From Erwinia billingiae Eb661 (GTDB taxonomy: Bacteria; Pseudomonadota; Gammaproteobacteria; Enterobacterales; Enterobacteriaceae), in contig NC_014306.1 in NCBI RefSeq assembly GCF_000196615.1, forward strand, positions 2,852,001 through 2,916,000: 64,000 nt of DNA, in the 5' to 3' direction. A model generated the notes under the pieces. It did no database searches, was not told the DNA's origin, and saw nothing but the letters and a program-made list of their open reading frames with translations. Position numbers and translations under genes: made by a program. How positions within the stretch are numbered: position 1 is the first letter of the stretch; every line of letters begins with the position of its first letter. Below, in pieces: positions 39,010 through 48,150 of the stretch.

Positions 39010-39360
39010 TTACATCAGGGAAGAGGTATTATGTGTATTATTGCGCCGATAGGTCGCAGGCGGCACATGATACTTCCTGACAAATGAGCGGGTAAAAGAT
39101 TGCTGTGAGTCGTATCCGTATTTAACCGATATATCAATCACAGTCTCATGGCTATCCAACAGATCGTGAGCGGCTAATTCCAATTTTTTGTTTCTTATAT
39201 ACCCTCCCATACTGACATTCATAATCCGATAGAATATTCGCTGAAGATGCCACTTGGAATAGCCAGCGCGATGTGCGACATCTTCAATTTTTATAGGTGA
39301 GCGAATATTTTCACTTATCCATGATATAAGTTCTCTAATGATCATTTCATGTCGATCCAT
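39010..39360 (-). CDS. AraC/XylS regulator, MarA/SoxS/RamA-like
   Basis: A 116-residue stand-alone double helix-turn-helix protein of the MarA/SoxS/RamA size class. HRAGYSKWHLQRIFYR is the first recognition helix and VKYGYDSQQSFTRSFVRKY the second, both very similar to RamA and SoxS. It has no ligand domain. It is the first gene of an apparent operon with the AcrA-like and AcrB-like genes, so it probably activates this pump and perhaps a wider marbox regulon. A start five codons later (MIIREL) is possible. Confidence 0.92.
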   Translation of the reverse strand: MDRHEMIIRELISWISENIRSPIKIEDVAHRAGYSKWHLQRIFYRIMNVSMGGYIRNKKLELAAHDLLDSHETVIDISVKYGYDSQQSFTRSFVRKYHVPPATYRRNNTHNTSSLM

Positions 39361-39461
39361 TATTCCCCCCTTTTCATCAATTCAGGACCAGAAATGAACT
39401 GAAGAAATAGTAACATTCCAGGTTGCAGATAATTAGCGGCTCAATCCTGATAGACTATATG

Positions 39462-39500
39462 AGGTGAACTCATCAATAATTTGATGGAAGAGTATTCACC
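39462..39500. promoter_or_regulatory. Nested dyads in the AraC-LysR intergenic region
   Basis: CATCAA-TAAT-TTGATG at 39471-39486 is a perfect 16-base dyad framed by GGTGAA (39462) and TTCACC (39495). A CRP-like site, ATTGA-N6-TCACA, follows at 39522-39537. These lie between divergent regulator genes and are candidate LysR and CRP sites. Confidence 0.5.
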
Positions 39501-39596
39501 ATCTGCCTGGTGTGCCCTGCCATTGACTCAGATCACAAAATGTCAGTTTTCGCTGGCATATTGGTGAATAAAAGACATATATTTCTGTTTGTGTGA

Positions 39597-40529
<933 letters not shown>

Positions 40530-40533
40530 CAAG

Positions 40534-40558
40534 AATGGCAGCCTGTTTAACTGCCATT
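40534..40558. terminator. Hairpin between LysR and decarboxylase-like genes
   Basis: AATGGCAG and CTGCCATT with a nine-base loop lie between two convergent stop codons. There is no long T run, so this is a possible bidirectional terminator only. Confidence 0.45.
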
Positions 40559-40579
40559 CGTTTAACGACAAAAAGCAGG

Positions 40580-41242
40580 CTAATCGGCTGCCCGGCTAAG
40601 CAGAACCTCAGCCAGTAGCGCTTCACCACGCTGGCCTTCGCTGTTATTTACGCTGTTACCGTATTCAGTGAATAACGCGCCGATCTGTTGCTGAGACAGC
40701 CCCACATTCAAACCGCCAGCCAGATGCGATTTAAGCTGTGCTTCCACGCCACCCAATGCTGTCAGTGCCGCAATTGTTGCAATCTCCCGATCCTGTAAGC
40801 TCAGGTTATCCCGGGAAATAACATCAGCGAACAGATGCTCCTGAAGGAAGACGTTTATCTCAGGCAGAAACGCAATAAAGTTTCCTTTTTCGGCTTTTAA
40901 AACACGGCCCGCGATTAACGTCTGAATCTCTGCCCCCACCTCCGCACGCGATTTATCGGCACTGGCAGGAGACGGGTCTGTCCCCTGCGAATCCAATTTG
41001 CCTGCAGCCTCGCGGTCATTGACGACGTTCATGAAAGCAGTAATGCCATTCAGGCTTCTGGGAAAGCCTGTGTAGGCATACATTTGCAGCAGAACTTCTT
41101 TTATCTCATTAATCGTTAATCCGGCATTCAATCCATTATCTAACGCGGCCGCCAAAGAAGAGAGATCGCCTTTGGCAGTGAAAGCCGCAATCGGAATAAT
41201 CGCGCGCTGGCCTGGATTAAGGGAATCTGTGCTGTTCATCAT
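40580..41242 (-). CDS. Carboxymuconolactone decarboxylase-like protein (cytosolic paralogue)
   Basis: 220 residues with two carboxymuconolactone-decarboxylase modules: LNAGLTINEIKEVLLQMYAY with TGFPRSLNGI, and REIATIAALTALGGVEAQLK with NVGLSQQQIGALFTEYG. It is clearly paralogous to the protein at 21520 but lacks a signal peptide, so it should be cytosolic. No CxxC. Upstream, 41243-41505 shows no gene. The LysR regulator at 39636 is the likeliest controller. Catalytic function unknown. Confidence 0.88.
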   Translation of the reverse strand: MMNSTDSLNPGQRAIIPIAAFTAKGDLSSLAAALDNGLNAGLTINEIKEVLLQMYAYTGFPRSLNGITAFMNVVNDREAAGKLDSQGTDPSPASADKSRAEVGAEIQTLIAGRVLKAEKGNFIAFLPEINVFLQEHLFADVISRDNLSLQDREIATIAALTALGGVEAQLKSHLAGGLNVGLSQQQIGALFTEYGNSVNNSEGQRGEALLAEVLLSRAAD

Positions 41243-41505
41243 AGCGCTACCTTTTTTTAATTAACTCTCATAAAGATAATATAAAAGGTTTCAGGACATT
41301 AGCGTTGTTCACTGAATAGCCCTATGAGGGCTGTTCATCATTGAATAATCCTGAGAGCACTGTTGATCATTTCGCACTCTGGATCCTTCCCGATTCACTG
41401 CTGGCGTATCAGTATGCAGATAACGGATCCTCTGCCAGTCAGCTTCTCAGATCGTTCGGAGACTGACTGGCATGCAGTGGCGATCATTTACCCCGTTATT
41501 CAGCA

Positions 41506-42423
41506 TCAGACTGGTGGAAACAGATGGCTGGTTTCACCGCCGTAACCGGTGACGCGCAACGTATCCCCTTCGATTTCCACTACCGCAAAGGGCACCGTAT
41601 CGGCGCCATCCAGCATGCCTTTCAGGGTGTAAAAGCCGGTTTCGCCAATACGGGCATAGCCGCCGCGATGATCGTGCCCCGAGAAACAGCCTTTCACACG
41701 GTAAGCAGCAAATAACTCGGCCAGTTCCCCCCCGTTCAGCAAATTATGGCTGTTGTGCGGAGCCAGCGGATAGTGGCCAAATACCACCACGTTTTCCCCT
41801 TGCCGCTGAGCTTCCTGCAACTGCTGCTCAATCCATTTGAGCTGTTGCTGCCCTACCGCACCATTCCAGGGTTTGGCCTGCGGCTGTTGCCGTTCGCTGA
41901 GGTCGGCGAGCATCGCCTCCGCCTGCGCGCGATCGTCGCCGTTCAGCGCGTTGCAGTAGAGGCTGATATCGTTGCCGTCATAAACAATAAAACGCCAGCC
42001 TTGCAGCCCAAAGGCGTAATAGCTTTTCGGCAGCGCGGCGGCGTCGTTGAGGTGCTGGGTAAGGGTCTGCGCATCGTGATTGCCCAGCACCACCGCATGC
42101 GGATGGTGAAGGCGTTCATAAACCGGCAGGATCGCCACGAAACTTTCCCAATCACGATCGACCAAATCACCCAGCGTGACGACAAAATCCAGCGGCTGCC
42201 GGTTGAGTGCCTCAATCGCCTGCGGCAACTTTTGGAGCGCATGGCGATAGTACAGATTCTTGGCGATATCGGCGTCAATGTCGGCATATTGCGGATCGGC
42301 AATCAACCCAAACCGTAAGGTGCTGTTGAGCGGGGCTGAACGCACGTTGGGCAAGGCATATAGCCTGGCGACATCCCCTAACAGCTCTCGCTGTAACGGG
42401 TTCAGTGAATGCGGATAAGACAC
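41506..42423 (-). CDS. Calcineurin-like phosphoesterase, ADPRM / CDP-alcohol pyrophosphatase-like
   Basis: About 305 residues of metallophosphoesterase fold: LIADPQYADIDAD (first metal Asp with Gln in place of His), VVTLGDLVDRD, VVLGNHDAQT, VFGHYPLAPHNSHN and CFSGHDHRGGY. The first motif and YYRHALQKLPQAIEALN resemble eukaryotic Mn-dependent ADP-ribose/CDP-alcohol diphosphatase, whose substrates include CDP-glycerol and CDP-choline. Start taken at the GTG at 42423, eight bases after AAGGAG; 42432 is possible. Last gene of the Ugp-like operon, in the place E. coli gives to ugpQ. Confidence 0.88.
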   Translation of the reverse strand: MSYPHSLNPLQRELLGDVARLYALPNVRSAPLNSTLRFGLIADPQYADIDADIAKNLYYRHALQKLPQAIEALNRQPLDFVVTLGDLVDRDWESFVAILPVYERLHHPHAVVLGNHDAQTLTQHLNDAAALPKSYYAFGLQGWRFIVYDGNDISLYCNALNGDDRAQAEAMLADLSERQQPQAKPWNGAVGQQQLKWIEQQLQEAQRQGENVVVFGHYPLAPHNSHNLLNGGELAELFAAYRVKGCFSGHDHRGGYARIGETGFYTLKGMLDGADTVPFAVVEIEGDTLRVTGYGGETSHLFPPV

Positions 42424-42435
42424 AACAAGCACTCC

Positions 42436-43254
42436 TTAGCGAATTCCAGCACGCATAAACGATTGAATAAACTGACGCTGAAAAATCAGGAACAGCACCA
42501 GCAGCGGTAAGGTGGTCATCAGGGTGGCCGCACTGACCAGCGCCCATTGCACACCCTGCTCTGGCGCGGAAAACAGCTGCAGGCCGACGGTCAGCGGCCG
42601 CACGTTTACCGAGTCGGTGATCACCAGCGGCCAAAGGAAATCGTTCCAGTGGAAGCTGATCGACACCAGCGTAAAGGCGACATAAATCGGCCTCGCCAGC
42701 GGGATGTAAATCTTCCGCAGAATATAAAAGCGGCTGGCACCTTCAACAATTGCCGCCTCTTCCAGCACCAGCGGAATACTTTTAAAGGTTTGTCGCAGTA
42801 AAAAGATGGCGAACGCCGAGGAGAAATACGGCAGCGCGATGCCGGTCAGCGTGTCACGTAATCCCAGCGCGCCGATGGTTTTATAGTTATTCAGGATCAG
42901 CACATCCGGACTGATCATCAACTGCAGCAGGATCAGCGCAAAGATCACCCCGGCAAATTTCAGGCGAAAACGCACCAGCGCGTAAGCCGCCATCGTCGCC
43001 AGCACCAGCTGCACCACCACAATCATCAGCACCAGCAGGCCGGTATTGAGGAAATAGCGGGCAAACGGCGCGGCGTGCCAGGCATCCACGAAGTTCTGCA
43101 GCGTCAACGGAGAGAGTAATGAGAAACTGCCCTGTTCCGACGCCGGATGAATCGCCACCCAAAACGCCACCAGAATCGGTAAAAACCACAGCAACGCCGC
43201 GAGGACAATGACCGAATTCAGGCATAAACGACCAAATGAGAGTGTCGGCGTCAT
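42436..43254 (-). CDS. ABC transporter permease, UgpE-like
   Basis: A 272-residue, six-TM permease of the MalG/UgpE group. The EAA loop is LVLEEAAIVEGASRFYILRKIYIPLARP and the C-terminal TM5-6 region includes FHWNDFLWPLVITD. Its start overlaps the end of the upstream permease by four bases, and the phosphoesterase follows after 12 bases. Together with the other three components it should import an organophosphate or sugar; the family resemblance is to the glycerol-3-phosphate system. Confidence 0.92.
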   Translation of the reverse strand: MTPTLSFGRLCLNSVIVLAALLWFLPILVAFWVAIHPASEQGSFSLLSPLTLQNFVDAWHAAPFARYFLNTGLLVLMIVVVQLVLATMAAYALVRFRLKFAGVIFALILLQLMISPDVLILNNYKTIGALGLRDTLTGIALPYFSSAFAIFLLRQTFKSIPLVLEEAAIVEGASRFYILRKIYIPLARPIYVAFTLVSISFHWNDFLWPLVITDSVNVRPLTVGLQLFSAPEQGVQWALVSAATLMTTLPLLVLFLIFQRQFIQSFMRAGIR

Positions 43255-44162
43255 TGGTAATGGGCTCGCTTGTCCAGCAGGTTGAATTTCAGGAGCGCAA
43301 TGGCGCCCAGGATCACCAGCAGCACCACCGTCATCGCGGCGGCGGCAGGCATATCCCAGAAGCTGAAGGCGGTGCGATAGATGTAAAACAGCAGCAAACT
43401 ACTGCTGTTATTCGGGCCACCGTTGGTCATGGCGATCACCTGATCCACAATGCGGAACGCATTCATCGAAGCATTGATCAGCACAAACAACGTGGTCGGC
43501 ATCAGCAGCGGCCACTGTACCCGTCGGAAATAATAGCGGCGCGAGGCCCCTTCTATCGCCGCAGCTTCACCGAGTCGCGGATCGATTTGCTGCAGCGCGG
43601 CAAGATAAAAAATCATAAAGAAACCCGCTTCGCGCCATACCGAAACCGCCATCAGGCAGTAGAGCGCGCTTTGCGGTTCGCCGAGCCAGTTAACCGCCGG
43701 TAGCGAAAACAGCGCCAGCAGCTTATTCAGCAAGCCGAGCTGCGGCGTGTAGAAAAACAGCCACAGGTTGGCGATGGCGATCATCGGCAGCAGCGAGGGA
43801 ATAAAGAAGGCGGTACGAACCAGCGCAGTGGCGCGCATCTGCCGGTTGACCGCCAGCGCCATTAACAGCGCCAGCGTGACCGCCAGCGGAATGGTAATCA
43901 GCGCATACAGCAGGTTATTGCGCAGCGACTGGATAAAGATGTCGTCATCCAGCAGCGCAAGGTAGTTATCCAGCCCGACAAACTGGGCCGGATGACCGTT
44001 GCGCGCCGCGCTGAACAGGCTTTCCCACACGGTCGCGACCGCCGGATAATGGGTAAACAGCAGCAAAAAGCTGAGTGCTGGCAAGATCAGCAGATAGCCA
44101 TACAGCTGCATCGTCCATAACCGGGGACGGTGAACCGGTGCGACGGTGAGAATGATGCTCAT
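43251..44162 (-). CDS. ABC transporter permease, UgpA-like
   Basis: A 303-residue, six-TM permease of the MalF/UgpA group with the EAA loop in GEAAAIEGASRRYYFRRVQW and IVDQVIAMTNGGPNNSSSLL near TM6, a signature of sugar and glycerol-phosphate permeases. It starts two bases after the binding-protein gene and overlaps its partner permease gene, so stoichiometric translation is likely. Confidence 0.93.
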   Translation of the reverse strand: MSIILTVAPVHRPRLWTMQLYGYLLILPALSFLLLFTHYPAVATVWESLFSAARNGHPAQFVGLDNYLALLDDDIFIQSLRNNLLYALITIPLAVTLALLMALAVNRQMRATALVRTAFFIPSLLPMIAIANLWLFFYTPQLGLLNKLLALFSLPAVNWLGEPQSALYCLMAVSVWREAGFFMIFYLAALQQIDPRLGEAAAIEGASRRYYFRRVQWPLLMPTTLFVLINASMNAFRIVDQVIAMTNGGPNNSSSLLLFYIYRTAFSFWDMPAAAAMTVVLLVILGAIALLKFNLLDKRAHYQ

Positions 44163-44164
44163 CG

Positions 44165-45442
44165 TTATTGGTATGACTTCAGCAGGCGATCGGCTTGCTT
44201 CTGCGCGTCGGCCAGCGCATCAGCTGGCGTTTTCGCCTGCGTCACCGCCGCTTCCACCGCGTGATTCAGCGCATCCTGAATCTGCACGCTGTTATAGGTC
44301 GACAGTTCTGGCTGGGCATACTTCAGCTGTTCACGCGCCACTAAGGCCTGCGGGACCTGTTTAACGTAATCCTTCATCACCTGGGTATCCCACGCCGCAG
44401 CCGAGGTGGCGACATAACCAGTGGCGATACTCCAGCGTGCAGCCTGCTCTGGCGACGTCACCCAGCGGATGAATTCCATCGCGGCTTTTTGCTGTTCCGC
44501 TGACGCGTTTTTAAAGACATACAGATTGCCGCCGCCGGTTGGGCTACCGCGCTGGATTTTCTCAGGCAGCATCGCTACGCCAAACGGGAACTTCGCATTA
44601 TCACGCACGTTGGTCAGGTTGCCGGTGGTGGTCACCATCATCGCGGTTTTGCCGCTGATAAAGTCCTGCGGCGTCGTGCCCCATGCAATCGCTCCCTTCG
44701 GAGAAACCTGTTCTTTCTGCCCCAGATCGGTCAGCCATTGCAGCGTTTCAACGTTGCCCGGCGTATTGAAGTGAACCGCAGTGCCCTTGCCGTTATCCAG
44801 ACGTCCGCCGTTGGTGGCCGACAGGCCCTGGAAGTTCCAGTAACCGTTTGGCGTGGACGGGATCTCGATACCCCACTGGCTGACGCCGTTGGCATCTTTG
44901 AGGGTCAGTTTCTTACTGAATTCCACCACCTGCTGCCAGTTAGCGGGCGGCGTATCGGCGTTCAAACCGGCTTTTTCAAACGCCTGTTTGTTCCAGTACA
45001 TCACCACGGTTGAACGCTGGAACGGCACGCCCCACACCTTACCGTCGATGTGGCGCAGAAAGGCGGGATAGAAACCGTCGATCCATTTTTTGCCTTCCTC
45101 GCCCTGCGCCAAATCACTGGCCGCGACAATCGCCCCGGCATCAATCAGTGAATACGCCTCAATATCGCCAATCACCGCCATCTGTGGCGCATTACCGCCG
45201 CGAAAAGCGGTCAGCGCTTTGGTCACGGTCGTCGCATAGTCACCGGTATACACCGGCTGAATACTCACATCCGGGTGCGTTTTTTCGAAGTCCGCCACCA
45301 GCGTATCGACGGTGTGGCTGACTTTGCCACCCACCGCGATCGGATAATACATTTGCAGCTTGACCGGATCGGCAGCGAACGCTGAGGTGGCCATCGCGAG
45401 CAAGACAACAGAGGACAGGCGTGAGTAACGAATTGCAGACAT
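44165..45442 (-). CDS. ABC transporter periplasmic binding protein, UgpB-like
   Basis: A 425-residue extracellular solute-binding protein (family 1). The signal peptide ends ATSAFAADP (about 24). The mature part has TLVADFEKTHPDVSIQPVYT, ALTAFRGGNAPQMAVIG and GKTAMMVTTTGNLTNVRDNA, matching positions of UgpB (for example AAFRTGNAP and ASSGSLANIREYA in E. coli). Overall identity to UgpB is partial, so glycerol-3-phosphate or glycerophosphodiesters are likely but not certain ligands. Confidence 0.92.
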   Translation of the reverse strand: MSAIRYSRLSSVVLLAMATSAFAADPVKLQMYYPIAVGGKVSHTVDTLVADFEKTHPDVSIQPVYTGDYATTVTKALTAFRGGNAPQMAVIGDIEAYSLIDAGAIVAASDLAQGEEGKKWIDGFYPAFLRHIDGKVWGVPFQRSTVVMYWNKQAFEKAGLNADTPPANWQQVVEFSKKLTLKDANGVSQWGIEIPSTPNGYWNFQGLSATNGGRLDNGKGTAVHFNTPGNVETLQWLTDLGQKEQVSPKGAIAWGTTPQDFISGKTAMMVTTTGNLTNVRDNAKFPFGVAMLPEKIQRGSPTGGGNLYVFKNASAEQQKAAMEFIRWVTSPEQAARWSIATGYVATSAAAWDTQVMKDYVKQVPQALVAREQLKYAQPELSTYNSVQIQDALNHAVEAAVTQAKTPADALADAQKQADRLLKSYQ

Positions 45443-45469
45443 GATTTTCCCTTAGGCAAATGACAACGG

Positions 45470-46570
45470 TTAAATGGCGTATTTTTTTTGTGAGGCAAAC
45501 ATCTGTTGTTCGGCGTGTTCGCAGCGCTTACCGCTTTCGCGGTGAAAGAGGTATTGCCGTGCGGCGGACCACTGCAAGCCGACGTCGCTGCCCTCGGCAA
45601 AGCGCTGCATGCCGGGAACTTTGACCGTCAGCGACACGTCGAGGCCCGCAAGCCTGCACACCAGTAAGGTGTCGGCACCCATATATTCGGCGCTCTCTAC
45701 GCGCGCGGTCAGTGCCGCCTGTGCAGCGGGGATAAGCTGGATATCTTCGGCACGTAATCCCAGACTGAGCGTGGCCTCGGGGTATTCGACCACCGGCTGC
45801 GTGAGAGGCATGAGGTAATGATGGGTACCGTTGCGTTGCAGCGGCAGGATATTCATCGGCGGCGCGCCAATAAACTGCGCGGCGAACACGCTGGCGGGAT
45901 GGTTATAAAGTTCGTCCGGCGTGCCGTGCTGCTCAATATGGCCATCGTTAAGCAGAATAATGCTGTCGGCCATGCTCATGGCTTCGGTTTGATCGTGGGT
46001 CACGTACAGCATGGTCAGGCCGAGTTTCTTTTGCAGCGCGCGGATTTCACGGCGCATGCTTTGCCGCAGCTTGGCGTCCAGATTCGACAGCGGCTCATCC
46101 ATCAGGCACAGCGTGTTGTTGGCGATCACCGCCCTGCCCAACGCCACGCGCTGCTGCTGACCGCCGGAAAGCTGCGACGGCAGGCGATCCAGCAGCGTAT
46201 CCAGTTCCATCAACTTACTGACATCCGCCAGGCGCTGAGCAAACGACTGCTTCTCTTCGCCCCGCGCTTTTAAGCCAAACAGCAGGTTTTCCCGCACGTT
46301 AAGGTGAGGAAACAGCGCATAGGATTGAAACACCATCGACAGCTTGCGCTGCGACGGTGGCAAAGGGGTGATGTCGGCATGATTAAACTGGATGGCGCCG
46401 CGATCGGCGGTTTCCAGCCCGGCGATGGTACGCAATAAGGTCGATTTTCCGCAGCCCGATGGCCCCAGCAGCGCAACAAAACTGCCCTGTTGCGCCTCAA
46501 AACTGATGTCATTCAGGGCGATTTTTTCGCCCCAGGCTTTATAAATATGGTGAAGCGAGAGGTGGCTCAT
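45470..46570 (-). CDS. ABC transporter ATP-binding protein, UgpC/MalK-like
   Basis: A 366-residue ATPase with Walker A GPSGCGKST, Q loop in FQSYALFPHL, signature LSGGQQQR, Walker B CLMDEPLSNLDA, and H loop VTHDQTEA. A C-terminal TOBE/regulatory domain (from about 240) is present, as in MalK and UgpC. It is the first gene of the operon, which differs from E. coli (ugpBAECQ). A triple 11-base-spaced repeat upstream resembles a Pho box. Confidence 0.94.
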   Translation of the reverse strand: MSHLSLHHIYKAWGEKIALNDISFEAQQGSFVALLGPSGCGKSTLLRTIAGLETADRGAIQFNHADITPLPPSQRKLSMVFQSYALFPHLNVRENLLFGLKARGEEKQSFAQRLADVSKLMELDTLLDRLPSQLSGGQQQRVALGRAVIANNTLCLMDEPLSNLDAKLRQSMRREIRALQKKLGLTMLYVTHDQTEAMSMADSIILLNDGHIEQHGTPDELYNHPASVFAAQFIGAPPMNILPLQRNGTHHYLMPLTQPVVEYPEATLSLGLRAEDIQLIPAAQAALTARVESAEYMGADTLLVCRLAGLDVSLTVKVPGMQRFAEGSDVGLQWSAARQYLFHRESGKRCEHAEQQMFASQKKYAI

Positions 46571-46627
46571 GCATCCGCAATCCGAGAATCTGAATGGCAG
46601 TACGCTAGCGGAAAGGAATGAAGGATT

Positions 46628-46656
46628 TATGTCGCTGCGGTGACGGTTGGGTGATG
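46628..46656 (-). promoter_or_regulatory. Pho-box-like array upstream of the Ugp-like operon
   Basis: On the minus strand CATCACC, CGTCACC and CGACATA occur at exact 11-base steps (46650, 46639, 46628), resembling repeated CTGTCAT-type PhoB half-sites. It lies 58 bases before the start at 46570. Individual matches are degenerate, so this is a candidate. Confidence 0.45.
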
Positions 46657-46685
46657 GCGCTGATGCAGCCTTATCTACTCACGCC

Positions 46686-47237
46686 TTATTTACCGAGAAT
46701 ATTGTTAACCGCTTTCAGGTGACCAGCCTTATCTTTGTGGTTTGAAATCACCTGAATGACGGTGAATTTTTTGTCAGCGACCGCCAGCAGAGTGGCCTGC
46801 TGCACATCGTTACCCCCCATATTGTCAGTGGCTTCGATATGGTAGACCGGCAAACCGTTGGCATTTTCAGTTTTCTCACTGATCACCTTATAAGATGGTG
46901 AAGCCTGCTTCTGCTTGTCTTTAATTGACTTCATGCCGTTGAGAAAATCAGCGTCACTGCCACCGCGAGCAATTACCGGGATATCTTCTTCGCCAATGAT
47001 CAACACGCGTTTTTCCGGCTTGTTAACATACATTGTTCCCGGTCCGCCGCCCGGAACAGGCTGCTTTTCATAGCCCTGCAGTTTGAACGCCTGCTTTCCA
47101 TCCAGCAAAGCAAGCGTCTCAGTCTGCGTGGCTGCGGCGGGTGCTGTCTCAGCTGCGGATGCCATCAGGGAGGTTCCGCCGATGGCAGTTGCCAGGCAGA
47201 TTGCACCCACGATATTTAATGATTTTCTTAATTTCAC
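46686..47237 (-). CDS. Periplasmic DcrB-like protein
   Basis: 183 residues from a GTG at 47237 preceded by AGGAG at six bases; the longer reading frame to 47285 lacks a ribosome site. A signal peptide (KLRKSLNIVGAICLATAIGG to SAA) leads a domain resembling DcrB: LLDGKQAFKL, KRVLIIGEEDIP, a basic stretch, YKVISEKTENANGLPVYHIE and a C-terminal VISNHKDKAGHLKAVNNIL. DcrB is an envelope protein needed for some phage and colicin entry and lipoprotein maturation. Similarity is distant; role inferred only. Confidence 0.75.
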   Translation of the reverse strand: MKLRKSLNIVGAICLATAIGGTSLMASAAETAPAAATQTETLALLDGKQAFKLQGYEKQPVPGGGPGTMYVNKPEKRVLIIGEEDIPVIARGGSDADFLNGMKSIKDKQKQASPSYKVISEKTENANGLPVYHIEATDNMGGNDVQQATLLAVADKKFTVIQVISNHKDKAGHLKAVNNILGK

Positions 47238-47316
47238 GATGAACTCCTGCGTATTGATGATATTTCCATTTCGCTGATACAGCATCAGTATGGCCTGTAT
47301 CAGTGATGTAAGGGGG

Positions 47317-47658
47317 TTATCGGGTCAGATCGTAGAAACAGATCCCTGAGCCGAGCAGAAACAGAATAATCGGCCAGTAGAGAACGGGAATAAAAAAGAA
47401 GTTATGGGTTTTTTCGGGGGCCATCATTGGCTGGCTTTTCGTTGCCTGTGCAATGGAGTCCAGCCATTTTTCCTGCCGGAGCACCCAGACAAAGGCCGCA
47501 CAGAAAAGGGCAGAAACTATCAGCGTAGCCCCTGTCGCCCATAAATGCGCCACAAAGAAACCGTCGTAGTAATAAATATCTAACAGCCATTTACACAGGA
47601 GATAGGCGGCAGAAATTAATACTGCGACGAAAAAACCCACTCCGCTCCATGCGATCAT
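47317..47658 (-). CDS. Small inner-membrane protein, function unknown
   Basis: 113 residues with three hydrophobic segments (about 6-26, 36-60, 88-106) and a short polar loop between the last two. AAGGA is positioned well before the ATG, supporting expression. It lies 79 bases upstream of the DcrB-like gene in the same direction. I do not recognise the family. Confidence 0.75.
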   Translation of the reverse strand: MIAWSGVGFFVAVLISAAYLLCKWLLDIYYYDGFFVAHLWATGATLIVSALFCAAFVWVLRQEKWLDSIAQATKSQPMMAPEKTHNFFFIPVLYWPIILFLLGSGICFYDLTR

Positions 47659-48150
47659 CTTTATATCCTTCTAAGGTGTGAGGAATGAGGAATAATTTTT
47701 TTGAAAATTAACATATTTTTATCATTGTGGCGATATTTTCTTTGGTGCTAATATAAATGCCATCCAGCACAGGAGATGTCCAGCCTGGGCAATTTTCACC
47801 TTACTGATTTGATGGATTTATTTTACACGACTGTTTTTTCGGCCCGATTTATTTGTTTGCGCTCGGCCTCTGGAAGAGAAATATTACACTGATTTTAATT
47901 ATGGCAGTTGTTTATTCTGCACTATCCGTGTTTTTTTCGACAATGGCTATAGCTTATCCAAAATATCTCGATATTGGTCTGGGTCAGGGTTTTAACGCCC
48001 TGTATGGCATCAGCACCAATCTGGCTTATAATCGCTATGCAATAATTATAATATCGTGAAGCTCGCATAAATGCTTCCGCACCGTTTAATCGGGGCCAGG
48101 CTATTCTTTTCGGAATTTCCTGATAGCAGCAGCTTCTCCCTTTCACAGAC
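47659..48150. other. Intergenic region with a decayed gene
   Basis: AT-rich 490-base stretch between the divergent small membrane protein and the M48 metallopeptidase. Apart from the decayed membrane-protein fragment at 47808-48059 I see no gene; the remainder presumably carries both promoters. Confidence 0.5.
47808..48059 (+). pseudogene. Remnant of a DUF2628-like membrane protein
   Basis: An 83-codon open stretch begins after a stop at 47805 and has no proper start. The conceptual product contains FFGPIYLFALGLWKRNITLIL followed by a second hydrophobic segment and LGQGFNALYGISTNLAYNRY; the FFGPxxxFxxGxWKR pattern is typical of DUF2628 proteins. The N-terminal part is missing or out of frame. 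Such genes often accompany envelope-stress clusters like the one here. Low certainty. Confidence 0.4.
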
